Of a DNA stretch of 64,000 bases, positions 9,151 through 17,971 are shown piece after piece. Position 1 is the stretch's first letter; every line of letters begins with the position of its first letter. The position numbers were made by a program, and so were the translations under genes. The stretch is from Gemmatimonadota bacterium. GTDB taxonomy: Bacteria > Gemmatimonadota > Gemmatimonadetes > Longimicrobiales > Gaopeijiaceae. The stretch covers positions 80,177-144,176 of the forward strand of contig DQPL01000122.1 of assembly GCA_015664885.1 (NCBI GenBank). The letters run 5' to 3'. The notes under the pieces were generated by a model. It saw nothing but the letters and a program-made list of their open reading frames with translations. It did not search any database and had not been told where the DNA came from.

Positions 9151-10604
9151 GGAGCCATACCTTCTTTTCGGCCTCGTAGAAGGCGTGCAAGGCTGTCGCC
9201 GAGGTTGCCCATAAGGTCGTCGAGCTTGCCGCCGCGGACGGTGGATCCCGCGCGTCCCATACGGCTGACCAGGACGATGCCGACGATGAAGAAGACCACG
9301 TTGGCCGTCCACATCGTGACCGCGGGGCTCGCGATCTTCCGGTCCGCCAGGATCTCGCCGCCTATGAGTCCGGTCCAATAGATGCTGAAGATCAAGCTCG
9401 ATGCCAGCACGACCATCCCGACTCCACCCCTCGGGAAGCGCAACGCGAGGGGCGGTCCGAGCAAGGTGAAGACGATGCACGCGAAGGCGATTGCGAGCTT
9501 CTTATGGATTTCGACCTGGTAGCGATATGCGGTCTGTTCCAACGACTCTCCACGAATCGACCGCGTGCGGCTGGAGATCACGGCGCCTTGCGTGACCGGA
9601 TCCCGGGAAAGCAGGGTTTCACCGTCTCCGGTGCCTGCGACCAACCCGCGCGCTCGGCCGGCACGAAGGTCCCAGGCGGCGGCCGAGTCGTTGTCGGTGG
9701 GGCGCCCCAGAGCCAGTCTCACGGCCTGCAGCGTCGTGGCATAACTCGCGGCCTCAACGGAGTCGAGTTCGATCTGTCTCGCCCTTGCGTTCTCGGCGAG
9801 CAGGGCGAAGCCCATCTCACGATCCGAGCGTTCGGCTCCACCGGCGCGCCTCACCAATTCGTTTCCGACGCCGCGTAGCGGAATGATCTGTTTGTCGAAG
9901 AACAGCCGCTGGAAGCCCCCTATGCGGTCGCTCTGTACCTCGTGCACTACGCCGTCGTAGAGGGTCAAGTATAGATCCGTCTTCTCTTCGTTGAAGACCA
10001 TCTCGCCACGGGCGGCGTAGGTCGTACGCCGACGGACCGGATTATTCCCGTCGAAAATCGTGACTTCTTCCAGCGTATTCTCGAGTCGGTCGATGTGAGT
10101 CGCGGTCAAAAAATACCTGTCGAGCCCCGATTCGGTGGGGATCTCATTTACGACCAACTCCCGTAATTCGAGCGTCGGGCTCTTGCGAGCGATGTCCACC
10201 ATGAGGTTTCTTAACCGATGGTTGGATGCCGGCAGCACAACGTCGTTGAAGTAGAGCATGACGCCGGTCATGAGCGCGCCCATCGCCACGAGAGGAAGGA
10301 TGAGGCGCGCTGGCCGTATGCCTCCGGCTGACATCGCGGTGATCTCATTCGCCGAGGTCATCTCGCTGAATGCATAGAGCACAGCAACGAGCACTGACAT
10401 CGGGAGGGACAACGCGATCGTATGAGGTAAGGAGAGGGCCAGAAACTCAACCACCACCCTCCACGAGAGCCCTTTGCCCAGAAGCCCTTCGATTCGTTGC
10501 GCGACCGCGTTGAGAAAGATGAGCGCGGTCAGCGTCGAGAGGGCGAACAGGAAAGGGCCGACGTGGACCCTGATCAAGTATCTGGTAAGGACTCCCATGC
10601 CCAT
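9147..10604 (-). CDS. lptF: lipopolysaccharide export permease LptF (YjgP/YjgQ family)
   Basis: 485 residues, longer than the usual 360-400 because the periplasmic domain between the N-terminal helices (residues 15-125) and C-terminal helices (375-450) is enlarged. The coupling segment ITAMSAGGIRPARLILPLV is typical. A C-terminal tail rich in Arg and Lys (about 455-485) lies past the last helix and is unusual. It is the first gene of the lptF-lptG pair and divergent from sprA, with fewer than 90 bases between the starts. ATG at 10604 or 10598 could be used. Its presence implies an LPS-bearing outer membrane. Confidence 0.88.
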   Translation of the reverse strand: MGMGVLTRYLIRVHVGPFLFALSTLTALIFLNAVAQRIEGLLGKGLSWRVVVEFLALSLPHTIALSLPMSVLVAVLYAFSEMTSANEITAMSAGGIRPARLILPLVAMGALMTGVMLYFNDVVLPASNHRLRNLMVDIARKSPTLELRELVVNEIPTESGLDRYFLTATHIDRLENTLEEVTIFDGNNPVRRRTTYAARGEMVFNEEKTDLYLTLYDGVVHEVQSDRIGGFQRLFFDKQIIPLRGVGNELVRRAGGAERSDREMGFALLAENARARQIELDSVEAASYATTLQAVRLALGRPTDNDSAAAWDLRAGRARGLVAGTGDGETLLSRDPVTQGAVISSRTRSIRGESLEQTAYRYQVEIHKKLAIAFACIVFTLLGPPLALRFPRGGVGMVVLASSLIFSIYWTGLIGGEILADRKIASPAVTMWTANVVFFIVGIVLVSRMGRAGSTVRGGKLDDLMGNLGDSLARLLRGRKEGMAP

Positions 10605-10691
10605 CGCAGCGTCCGAGAAATCGTGGCTTATGACGTGTCGGCCACTCCCTACCCCCAGTCCGGCCCGTCTGTTCGGCCGTTAGGGGAACTC

Positions 10692-13600
10692 GTGCGCGTT
10701 CTTCACCTCTTTCTCGGGCTGGCGCTGCTCATACCCGTGCTTCCGGCCAGCGGCGGAACGCCCGACCGTACGGAGGTTCCGAGCCTCGAGATCGAGCTCG
10801 ACACGATTCTGCGCGGCGACTTGTCGATCCCGCCGACGACGGTTCGGGCGGGCTTGGTCGCCGCCCCGGATGAGCCCCATGTTCGGCTCGGGCTGAAGCG
10901 GATCCCCGTATATGATGGCCGCCTGGGGCTTCGAGTGGTCCGTGAAGTGCCCGGATTGGTGCTTGCCAGGCTCCCATCCGACATCGCCGCCCCTTTGCTC
11001 GACCCCACGCAACTCTGGAGAGTGCTCGCTTTGGGGCAGAACCCAGCCGACTCGGCGTTGTTCTTGCCCGCTCCCCCGCCACCGCTGCGTCCGGTGATCG
11101 AAGCTCCACTTGGGCAGGAGGCGACGCCTCGGTTTCGTAGCGAATACGCCGACCTGGCTCTCAACGTCACGAGCCGGATGGAAATCGGTGGCGAGTGGGC
11201 GCGGTTTCAGCCCTGCGACGCACAGTTCAAGGTCAGCTGCAATCCCAATCTCATACCCCAACTGAGCCCTGAGCTGCAGTTCGGCGTGCAGGTCGATGGC
11301 ACTATCGCGGATCGCATCCGCGTGGACGTGGACTTCGACCAATCGCGCGAGTTCGATGCCTCGAACCGCATCAACATCTTCTATGAGGGACGGGAGGACG
11401 ACATCCTCAAGCGCCTCGAGGTTGGCGATGTCGACTTCCGGTTGCCCACCAACTCCCGCTATCTGACCGAGGGCATCCCTGCCGGGAACTTCGGATTCCA
11501 GGCGGAGGGCCAGCTCGGCCCGCTCGAGTTCCAGTCGGTGTGGGCGCAGCAACGGGGCGACCTGAACACCCGCCAGTTCAGGCTAACGGGTCTTGGCGAC
11601 CAGCGGGGCTTCGTTCAGCAGGACACGCTGGTGCTCGATGACGCGGATTATGTTCGCGGTCAGTTCTTCTTCCTGGTCGACCCGCGCGAGATAGACGAGT
11701 ACCCGCACGTGGACGCGTTGGGATTGGATCCTGCCTCTGCGCCGCCGTCGGTGGTGCCAGGATTCGATCCGATTCAGTTGTACCGGTTCGAGGATGATCC
11801 GGTCTTCCAGCAGCAGGTCGCGGGCTTCATTCAGGCGGACGCGGTCGCGGAAGGCGAGGGCGGGACGGTGACGGAGTCCGGGTGGTTCCGCTACCTCCAG
11901 CCCGGACTCGACTATTCTGTGCACCCGAGCGGACTCTGGGTGGTCTTGCGTGCGCCGCTCAGAAGAGACGAAATGCTCGCCGTCACGTACGTAACGGCGC
12001 TCGGCGATACCGTTGGAGACTACAACCCTGAGAGACTTCACAATGCCGGATCACGCCCCACGCTCAAGTTGCTCAAGGCGTCTGGGGCGAACCATCAGCC
12101 CGGCCGCGCCACCTGGGATCAGGAGATGCACCAGGTCTATCGCGTTTCGGGGTCTCCTGACGTGGAGCATTCGTCGGTGGATCTCACGATTTCACTCGGT
12201 GAGTTGTCCGCCGGCCGGACTTTCAAACGGGGCCCGACGGGTGAGGACGTAACCTTCATGAGACTCTTCGGCCTGGACGAGGAGGCTCCCGTCGACGCCA
12301 TCGACCCTTCGTTCGTGTACTCGCCGGGCGCGGAGTTCTTCCAGGAACAGCCACCGGTGCAGGGCACCTTCATCGTGTTCCCGACGCTGCACCCTTTCGC
12401 GGAACCGCCGCCGCTTCCGGCGTCGGGACTAACCGACGTCGAAACCAGCCGGATTCTCGCTGAGGACGCGAACGAGCGGATCTACGACGAGGAGGATCCG
12501 GTCGAGCGCGACAACGCAGGGCGCTTTCGACTCACGCTCGCCTATCGTCTGCGCAGCGAGGGGGTCATCTCTTCGTTCTCGCTGGGGGCGTTCGGTATTC
12601 GAGACGGGAGTGAACGCATATTCCTCGGAGACCGATTGCTGACTCAGGGGGTCGACTACGAGATCGACTACGATGTCGGTCAGGTGCGGCTGCTCGAGCC
12701 CGAGCAACTCTTCTCATCGAACCCCGATGCTCCGATTCGCACGACTTGGGAGCAGCGCGCGCTTTTCCAAGTCTCGCCCACGCAGGTGTTCGGCATCAGC
12801 ACCCACGCCGACCTCGGTACTGGCGGGGGCATCGACGTACTGGGGCTCTACCGTTCGGAACGCAGCGTGGTCACGCGGCCGATTCTCGGGACCGAGCCCG
12901 GAGCGGCGTTGCTCGGTGGCGTGAGCGGGTCCTACCGGACTCGGCTGGAATGGGTCGACGGCGTTCTCGACCGGCTTCCCGGGCTGCGCCTCGACGGCGA
13001 GACCTCGGTTTCGGTGAGGGGCGAGGTGGCCGTGTCGTTGCCGAACCCCAACACGGCGGGTCAGGCGTTTCTCGATGACTTCGACGCCCGCGCTCAGCTC
13101 CCGGTGTCATTGCTCTCTCACAACTGGGCGCTCGGCAGCGCGCCGACGCTGCGGGACGGCGCGCGCACGATTCTGCCGCCGACGCTCGACGCCTCGACTG
13201 CCGTTTCGCTCGTATGGCAGCACTCGTGGGTGGAACAGTCGTTGGTCGGCGACAGCGTCGGCGTGCACGAGGGATTCTTCCCCAAACGTGACATCGATCG
13301 GCAGATCCGAGTCGCGGGTGCCGAGGTGCGCGAACCGGGGATGATCCTCTCGTTCGGAAGTGGGCCGGTGCAAGAGCCATCCTGGCGATCCATCACGACC
13401 TCGCTTTCCACGAACGGGCTCGACCTGACCAAGACGGAGTTCATCGAGTTCTATACCGCGGGGGCAGAGGAACTCACGCTGGTCATCGACCTGGGCACGG
13501 TCAGTGAGGACGCCTTCTTCGTCGACTCCCTCGGTAATACAAGCGGTATGCGTGCAACGACGGGCGAGGAATGGGGACTCGACCAACTCGATCAAGAGGC

Positions 13601-16600
13601 CGATCCCCTGCTCGGTGAAATCTGGAACGACCAGGCCGACTCGCGCGGCGTCTGGGTTGAGACCTGCGAAAGCGAGCGTGGTCGCATTTTTGCAATCGGC
13701 CAAGACGAGGCGACGTGTACCCGAGGGAACGGGCGCCAGGATACAGAGGACCTCGATCGGGACGGCAATCTGGACACTAACGAGCGCCATCTGCGCTACC
13801 TGGTGCGCCTCGACGGTAGCTCGCCCTTCTTGGCCCGCACAAAAGCCGAGACCGGCACCGACTTCCAGCTGTATCGGATCCCGGTCCGGGGCACCGACGC
13901 GGTCGAGGTTGGCGGTGTGTTCAGCGACGCCGATTTGCGCGCCGTGCGGCACATGCGCTTGACGCTCACCGGGGCCCACAACCGGCGCCTGCGGATCGCG
14001 CGCATGCGCCTGGTCGGCTCACGCTGGATCAAGCGCGCCGGAGAAGGCGTGCTGACTGGCATCATCGGAGACACCCTCGCGGCCTTCGGCCGAGTGGAGG
14101 TCGCCTCGGTTTCACGAGTCACCGAAGGCGAGGAATACGCTTCACCACCGGGCGTGCTGGAAGAACTCGTAGACCCCACTTCGGCGTTTTCGGGGGAGGG
14201 CATCGAGTTCAACGAGAAGTCGCTCGGCTTGCGCTTCGAGGACGTGCCGCAGCACGGTCGCGCCGAGGTCTATCACCGCTTCGCTCAGCGGCCGCGGAAC
14301 TTCTTGGCCTACCGGCAGGCTCGGCTGTGGGTGGTGCCGCGCGAGGGCGACTTCGGACCCGACCAACCGCACTACTTCTTTTTCAAGGTGGGGAGCGACG
14401 CCGAGAACTTCTATCTCTTCCGAACCCCGCTTCAGCCTCCGGCGAGCGTCGGCGGGGTCGCTGCAGGCGATTGGCTACCGCAAATCGTGATCGACTTCGA
14501 CGAGTGGTTCGACCTGCGCCGTCGTGCGGAGGAGGCGCTCTTGCTCACGCCCCGGGGGCCGGGCGACCCGCCCGTGACGGTGTGGGCCTCGGACTCGACC
14601 TACGCGGTGGTACTCAAAGACCGTGGACGCGCGCCCAACCTTGCAGCGGTCCGGGAGATGTCGCTGGGGGTGTGGAACGAAGGCATGCTACCGCTGACCG
14701 GTGAGATTTGGATCGACGAGCTCCGCCTCGGCCGCTCTGTCCGGGACGCCGGCGTGGCGACGTCTCTGGACTTCGAGCTGGACGGCGCCGGTGTGCTCAC
14801 GACCCGGGCGAGCCTCACCAGCCGAGGTGCGTACTTCCGTCAGCTGCGAGACGCCCCGACCTATCAGGACGACCGTACGGTCAGTGTGAACTCGAGGCTG
14901 GCGCTCGACCGGTGGATGCCGGCCGAGTGGGGGATCGACCTCCCCGTCACGTTGGACTATGACCGCACGACCCAGGCGCCGCGCTTTCTCGCCAACTCCG
15001 ACATCGAGGCGGAGAGCTTGACAGGGCTGCGCGCCACGGACGCTCGACAGACGCGCCTAGGTCTCTCCTTTCGCAAGCGGACCCGGTCCGCGGATCCATG
15101 GGTCGGACTGCTGGTCGACGGACTCGATGCCCGGCTTGCCTATTCGTCGATCGCTGGATCCTCCGTCACGACCCAACACGACTCCAAGGCCGTCGACGCC
15201 GGCTTGTCCTGGGTACGAGACCCGACCCTGCGCGACTTCGGAATCGTTCCCGGCTTTGCGACCGGGGTTGTGCGCACGCTCCTGCCTGGCTTTCTGGAAG
15301 ACAAGGTGCTGGGCTCGCGTCTGCGCTGGAGTCCCGAACGGGTTTCTGTCGGCACCAGCTATTCGAGAATCGACAGCCGCATTCAGCGCTTCGACCGCAT
15401 CATCGAGCATGCGGACGATTCCTTGGCTCTCGTGACCCGTGCTCCGCGCGAAGCCTTGCAGACTGCAGCCGATGTCCGGTTCAGGCCCTTGCCGCCGCTG
15501 TCGGCGAGCTTGACGATCGCGACTGTGAGGGACGTGCTGCCACCTGAGGACGCCGTCACAGACCGGCGCGTGCGCGCGCTCATCCAGGACAAGCGCACTC
15601 GTGCCGCCGGCCTCGACCTCGGGTGGGAGACCAATCGCTCTCTGGAAACCCGCGTGTCCTACCGCCCGAGCGTCTTCACGTGGCTGAGGAGTGACTTCGA
15701 TTGGAGCACGGTGTACCGGGCCGACCGCAACGCCAATCTGCTGGACCGTCAGATTCTTGGGCAGGACACGACGCTTGCGCTCGCTCGCAACGCGAGCGGT
15801 CGGCGCGACTGGCGAGCGAATTTCTCCCTCGACCCCACTCGGATGGTCGAGTCGTGGCTCGGTGCAGGCCAGGAGGACGATCCCGTGAGTATTTCCGAGT
15901 TCCGGTCCGTGGTCGGCGCTCTGCGTCCAATCACGGTGGCGTACCGGGATGGAATCATCTCACGCTTTAACCGTGACCCGGTCGACCCGGGGCTCGGCTA
16001 TCAGTTCGGTTTCGGAGGACCGGAGGGTTTTCGACTCATGCAAGGCGATACGGCAGCGACCCTGACGGACCGGTCCGCGTGGACGTTCGGCTCGGGCGTA
16101 GTGCTGCCGGGCGGATTCGGTATCGACGCCGGATTCGAACGGACCGAGGCCACGACGCTGGATACGCGAAGCGACCGGCGCACGGTGCTTAGGCGGTGGC
16201 CCGACGTGCGCGCTCGGCTACCCGCACTGACCCTGCCCGCCGCGACCAGGATCCGGTCCGTCAGCCTCTCTTCGGGCATCACGCGCATCGAGCGAGCAAC
16301 CGAATTCGGCGGCCAGGGCCTGCAACGCCGCTTCGATGAGGACGTGCAGATTCCGCTCAACGTCTCCGTGGCTTGGCTCGGCACTCTGGTGACGAGCTAC
16401 CGCGGAGCGTATCGAGAGGGGCGGGGCGTCGATCCAACGGGCCAGACGGAGCGGGACCGACGAGAGCACCGTATCACGGTGTCTTCGCTGTTCGTTCCGC
16501 CCGGGCGGCTCGCTAGCCACCTCGATCGTGCCGTTAGGGTCTCGCTGCTCGCGGGATACGCTTCGGAGCGCGAGTGCCGCACGACCACGGCGCGCGAGGA

Positions 16601-16811
16601 ATGCGTCGCCTTCATCGATCAAATCCTCCGCAGCGTCAACCTGTCGCTCGACACCAGCGTCAGCGGTTTCGAGGTGGGCGTTCAGATGAGTTACGACGAC
16701 CGTCAGTCTTTCGTCGGGCAGCGTACCGGCTCGACGCAGTTCCAGCTCATGCTTTGGGGGCAGCTCCAGTTCTCGGCTGGCATGATCCCGAGGCGCTTGC
16801 CCGGTCTATAG
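10692..16811 (+). CDS. sprA: SprA-like giant outer-membrane protein (type IX secretion translocon family)
   Basis: About 2,039 residues from GTG at 10692, preceded by AGGGGA; residues 1-23 look like a signal peptide (LFLGLALLIPVLPASG). SprA-type repeats are visible: GVDYEIDYDVGQVRLL near residue 650, FLDDFDAR followed by LLSHNW near 790, and NRINIFYEGREDDILKRLEVGDV in the first quarter. The C-terminal half alternates hydrophobic and polar residues as in a large barrel. In Bacteroidota SprA is the 36-stranded translocon of the type IX secretion system. Whether this protein secretes anything here is unknown: no gldKLMN, porV or sov-type partner lies in the window. The reading frame is unbroken over 6.1 kb. 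Divergent from lptF. Confidence 0.85.
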   Translation: MRVLHLFLGLALLIPVLPASGGTPDRTEVPSLEIELDTILRGDLSIPPTTVRAGLVAAPDEPHVRLGLKRIPVYDGRLGLRVVREVPGLVLARLPSDIAAPLLDPTQLWRVLALGQNPADSALFLPAPPPPLRPVIEAPLGQEATPRFRSEYADLALNVTSRMEIGGEWARFQPCDAQFKVSCNPNLIPQLSPELQFGVQVDGTIADRIRVDVDFDQSREFDASNRINIFYEGREDDILKRLEVGDVDFRLPTNSRYLTEGIPAGNFGFQAEGQLGPLEFQSVWAQQRGDLNTRQFRLTGLGDQRGFVQQDTLVLDDADYVRGQFFFLVDPREIDEYPHVDALGLDPASAPPSVVPGFDPIQLYRFEDDPVFQQQVAGFIQADAVAEGEGGTVTESGWFRYLQPGLDYSVHPSGLWVVLRAPLRRDEMLAVTYVTALGDTVGDYNPERLHNAGSRPTLKLLKASGANHQPGRATWDQEMHQVYRVSGSPDVEHSSVDLTISLGELSAGRTFKRGPTGEDVTFMRLFGLDEEAPVDAIDPSFVYSPGAEFFQEQPPVQGTFIVFPTLHPFAEPPPLPASGLTDVETSRILAEDANERIYDEEDPVERDNAGRFRLTLAYRLRSEGVISSFSLGAFGIRDGSERIFLGDRLLTQGVDYEIDYDVGQVRLLEPEQLFSSNPDAPIRTTWEQRALFQVSPTQVFGISTHADLGTGGGIDVLGLYRSERSVVTRPILGTEPGAALLGGVSGSYRTRLEWVDGVLDRLPGLRLDGETSVSVRGEVAVSLPNPNTAGQAFLDDFDARAQLPVSLLSHNWALGSAPTLRDGARTILPPTLDASTAVSLVWQHSWVEQSLVGDSVGVHEGFFPKRDIDRQIRVAGAEVREPGMILSFGSGPVQEPSWRSITTSLSTNGLDLTKTEFIEFYTAGAEELTLVIDLGTVSEDAFFVDSLGNTSGMRATTGEEWGLDQLDQEADPLLGEIWNDQADSRGVWVETCESERGRIFAIGQDEATCTRGNGRQDTEDLDRDGNLDTNERHLRYLVRLDGSSPFLARTKAETGTDFQLYRIPVRGTDAVEVGGVFSDADLRAVRHMRLTLTGAHNRRLRIARMRLVGSRWIKRAGEGVLTGIIGDTLAAFGRVEVASVSRVTEGEEYASPPGVLEELVDPTSAFSGEGIEFNEKSLGLRFEDVPQHGRAEVYHRFAQRPRNFLAYRQARLWVVPREGDFGPDQPHYFFFKVGSDAENFYLFRTPLQPPASVGGVAAGDWLPQIVIDFDEWFDLRRRAEEALLLTPRGPGDPPVTVWASDSTYAVVLKDRGRAPNLAAVREMSLGVWNEGMLPLTGEIWIDELRLGRSVRDAGVATSLDFELDGAGVLTTRASLTSRGAYFRQLRDAPTYQDDRTVSVNSRLALDRWMPAEWGIDLPVTLDYDRTTQAPRFLANSDIEAESLTGLRATDARQTRLGLSFRKRTRSADPWVGLLVDGLDARLAYSSIAGSSVTTQHDSKAVDAGLSWVRDPTLRDFGIVPGFATGVVRTLLPGFLEDKVLGSRLRWSPERVSVGTSYSRIDSRIQRFDRIIEHADDSLALVTRAPREALQTAADVRFRPLPPLSASLTIATVRDVLPPEDAVTDRRVRALIQDKRTRAAGLDLGWETNRSLETRVSYRPSVFTWLRSDFDWSTVYRADRNANLLDRQILGQDTTLALARNASGRRDWRANFSLDPTRMVESWLGAGQEDDPVSISEFRSVVGALRPITVAYRDGIISRFNRDPVDPGLGYQFGFGGPEGFRLMQGDTAATLTDRSAWTFGSGVVLPGGFGIDAGFERTEATTLDTRSDRRTVLRRWPDVRARLPALTLPAATRIRSVSLSSGITRIERATEFGGQGLQRRFDEDVQIPLNVSVAWLGTLVTSYRGAYREGRGVDPTGQTERDRREHRITVSSLFVPPGRLASHLDRAVRVSLLAGYASERECRTTTAREECVAFIDQILRSVNLSLDTSVSGFEVGVQMSYDDRQSFVGQRTGSTQFQLMLWGQLQFSAGMIPRRLPGL

Positions 16812-16873
16812 CAGCGGGAGTACCCGGCTCCTCGGGACATGCCCGTGTCCCCTGGGCGACGCCAGTTTTCTAG

Positions 16874-17149
16874 ATGCACGAATCCGAGACCCGAGCGCTG
16901 CGTCGGACCGTGCTGTTGTTGTTCGCCGTGAGCGCCGTGCGTTTCGTATGGCCGGTCGGGGCTGTGGTCCCGGACGTCGAGGAAGTGACCGATTCCTTGC
17001 TCGCCGCCAGCCAGGAACGACTTGCTGACGCGGAGCGCAGGTCCCGCCTACTCGAGCTAGGCGAGCGCATCGACCCCAACCTGGCGTCTGCCCAGGAGCT
17101 GGATCGTGGTCTTCCTGGGGCCCACCGACCTCGCTACCTCGACTGGTGA
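16874..17149 (+). pseudogene. ComEA-like helix-hairpin-helix protein, 5' fragment
   Basis: About 91 codons. An N-terminal membrane helix (TVLLLFAVSAVRFVWPVG) is followed by a segment ending RIDPNLASAQELDR, which matches the start of the helix-hairpin-helix domain of short ComEA-type DNA-binding proteins (usual continuation LPGVGPALA). After DRGLPGA the similarity stops and the frame runs out at 17149. The break coincides with the start of an aldolase fragment in another frame. The remnant is too short to hold a complete helix-hairpin-helix and is called a pseudogene; the ComEA assignment rests on this one motif and the membrane helix. Confidence 0.55.
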
Positions 17150-17333
17150 GGAGGGTCCCAACGCTCGGAGGGTCGAGGCACTCGTGCAACAGGTGCTCGA
17201 GGTTTTCGTCGCGAGGGGCGTCCCCTGTGGATATCCCATCGTGGCGCGCTCGCACGAAGACGCCGAACGCGAAACCGCGAGACGGCTCGCAGAAGGCTTC
17301 AAGGTGCTGGCGGTCATGACCATCACACGCTAG
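17100..17333 (+). pseudogene. HpcH/HpaI-type aldolase, 3' fragment
   Basis: The frame reading VVFLGPTDLATSTG followed by GVPCGYPIVARSHEDAE and ending KVLAVMTITR matches the last 75 or so residues of class II HpcH/HpaI aldolases, where the GPxDL turn follows the metal-site strand. The N-terminal two-thirds, with its metal ligands, is absent. The frame is closed upstream by TAG at 17058 and overlaps the ComEA-like fragment in a different frame. No start with a ribosome site is apparent. It is almost certainly non-functional. Confidence 0.6.
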
Positions 17334-17375
17334 GCGAGCCGATCCTGCCTACATCACGCTTCGGACGCCGATCTC

Positions 17376-17951
17376 CTAGGGCGTGATGATGCCCGAAAAC
17401 TGGATGTGAATCAGTGGCCTGACCCTCATCAGGCCGAACATGACCACCGGTGGCTCCACGCCGTAGGTGGTCATGTCCAACGCCAGCTCCCCCTCCATCC
17501 GGACACCCGCCCCGGACGGCGTCAGCGAGAGAGGGAAGCTCACCTCTTTCGTGGAATCGAGGATGGTGAGCGTGCCGGTCGTAGCTGCGCCCTGGCCACT
17601 CGCCTCGTAGCCTCCGAGCCGGAAGGTGATCTCCGTGAACTCGTCCGCCCTCATCGCCTCCAAGAGATGTTCCCTCATCTCCTCCTGAGGACACACGAAG
17701 TCCTTTACCCGCAGACTGAGCGTGGCGGCCTGGACTCCATCCGCGAGCCCTCGCACCGCGGTCGACGATCCTGCCGTGACCTGGGCGGTGCCCGGCACCG
17801 TGCAGGTCCAGCCCCGTATGGTCGAGCTCCCGGAGACCGTGAAGTCGATAGTCGCCTCCTGCGCCGCAGCCGTGCCGCCCTGCAACAGCGCCAGAGCAAC
17901 GACGCCAGCGGTCACGATCCGTGCAAGACGCGTTTGGCTAGCCGTGGACAT
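17376..17951 (-). CDS. YceI-family periplasmic protein
   Basis: 191 residues with a clear signal peptide (ARIVTAGVVALALLQGGTAAAQ). The mature part has the YceI lipocalin-like layout: a first strand with STIRGW, a central TEITFRLGGYEASG segment and the ending VMFGLMRVRPLIHIQF. YceI proteins bind isoprenoid or other hydrophobic ligands in the periplasm and often accompany redox proteins. Start ATG at 17951; a longer frame overlaps the neighbour's C-terminus and lacks a signal. It lies 20 bases downstream of the exported FMN dehydrogenase on the same strand, so the two are probably one operon. The ligand is unknown. Confidence 0.82.
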   Translation of the reverse strand: MSTASQTRLARIVTAGVVALALLQGGTAAAQEATIDFTVSGSSTIRGWTCTVPGTAQVTAGSSTAVRGLADGVQAATLSLRVKDFVCPQEEMREHLLEAMRADEFTEITFRLGGYEASGQGAATTGTLTILDSTKEVSFPLSLTPSGAGVRMEGELALDMTTYGVEPPVVMFGLMRVRPLIHIQFSGIITP

Positions 17952-17971
17952 GACCTCCGCATTCACTGGCC

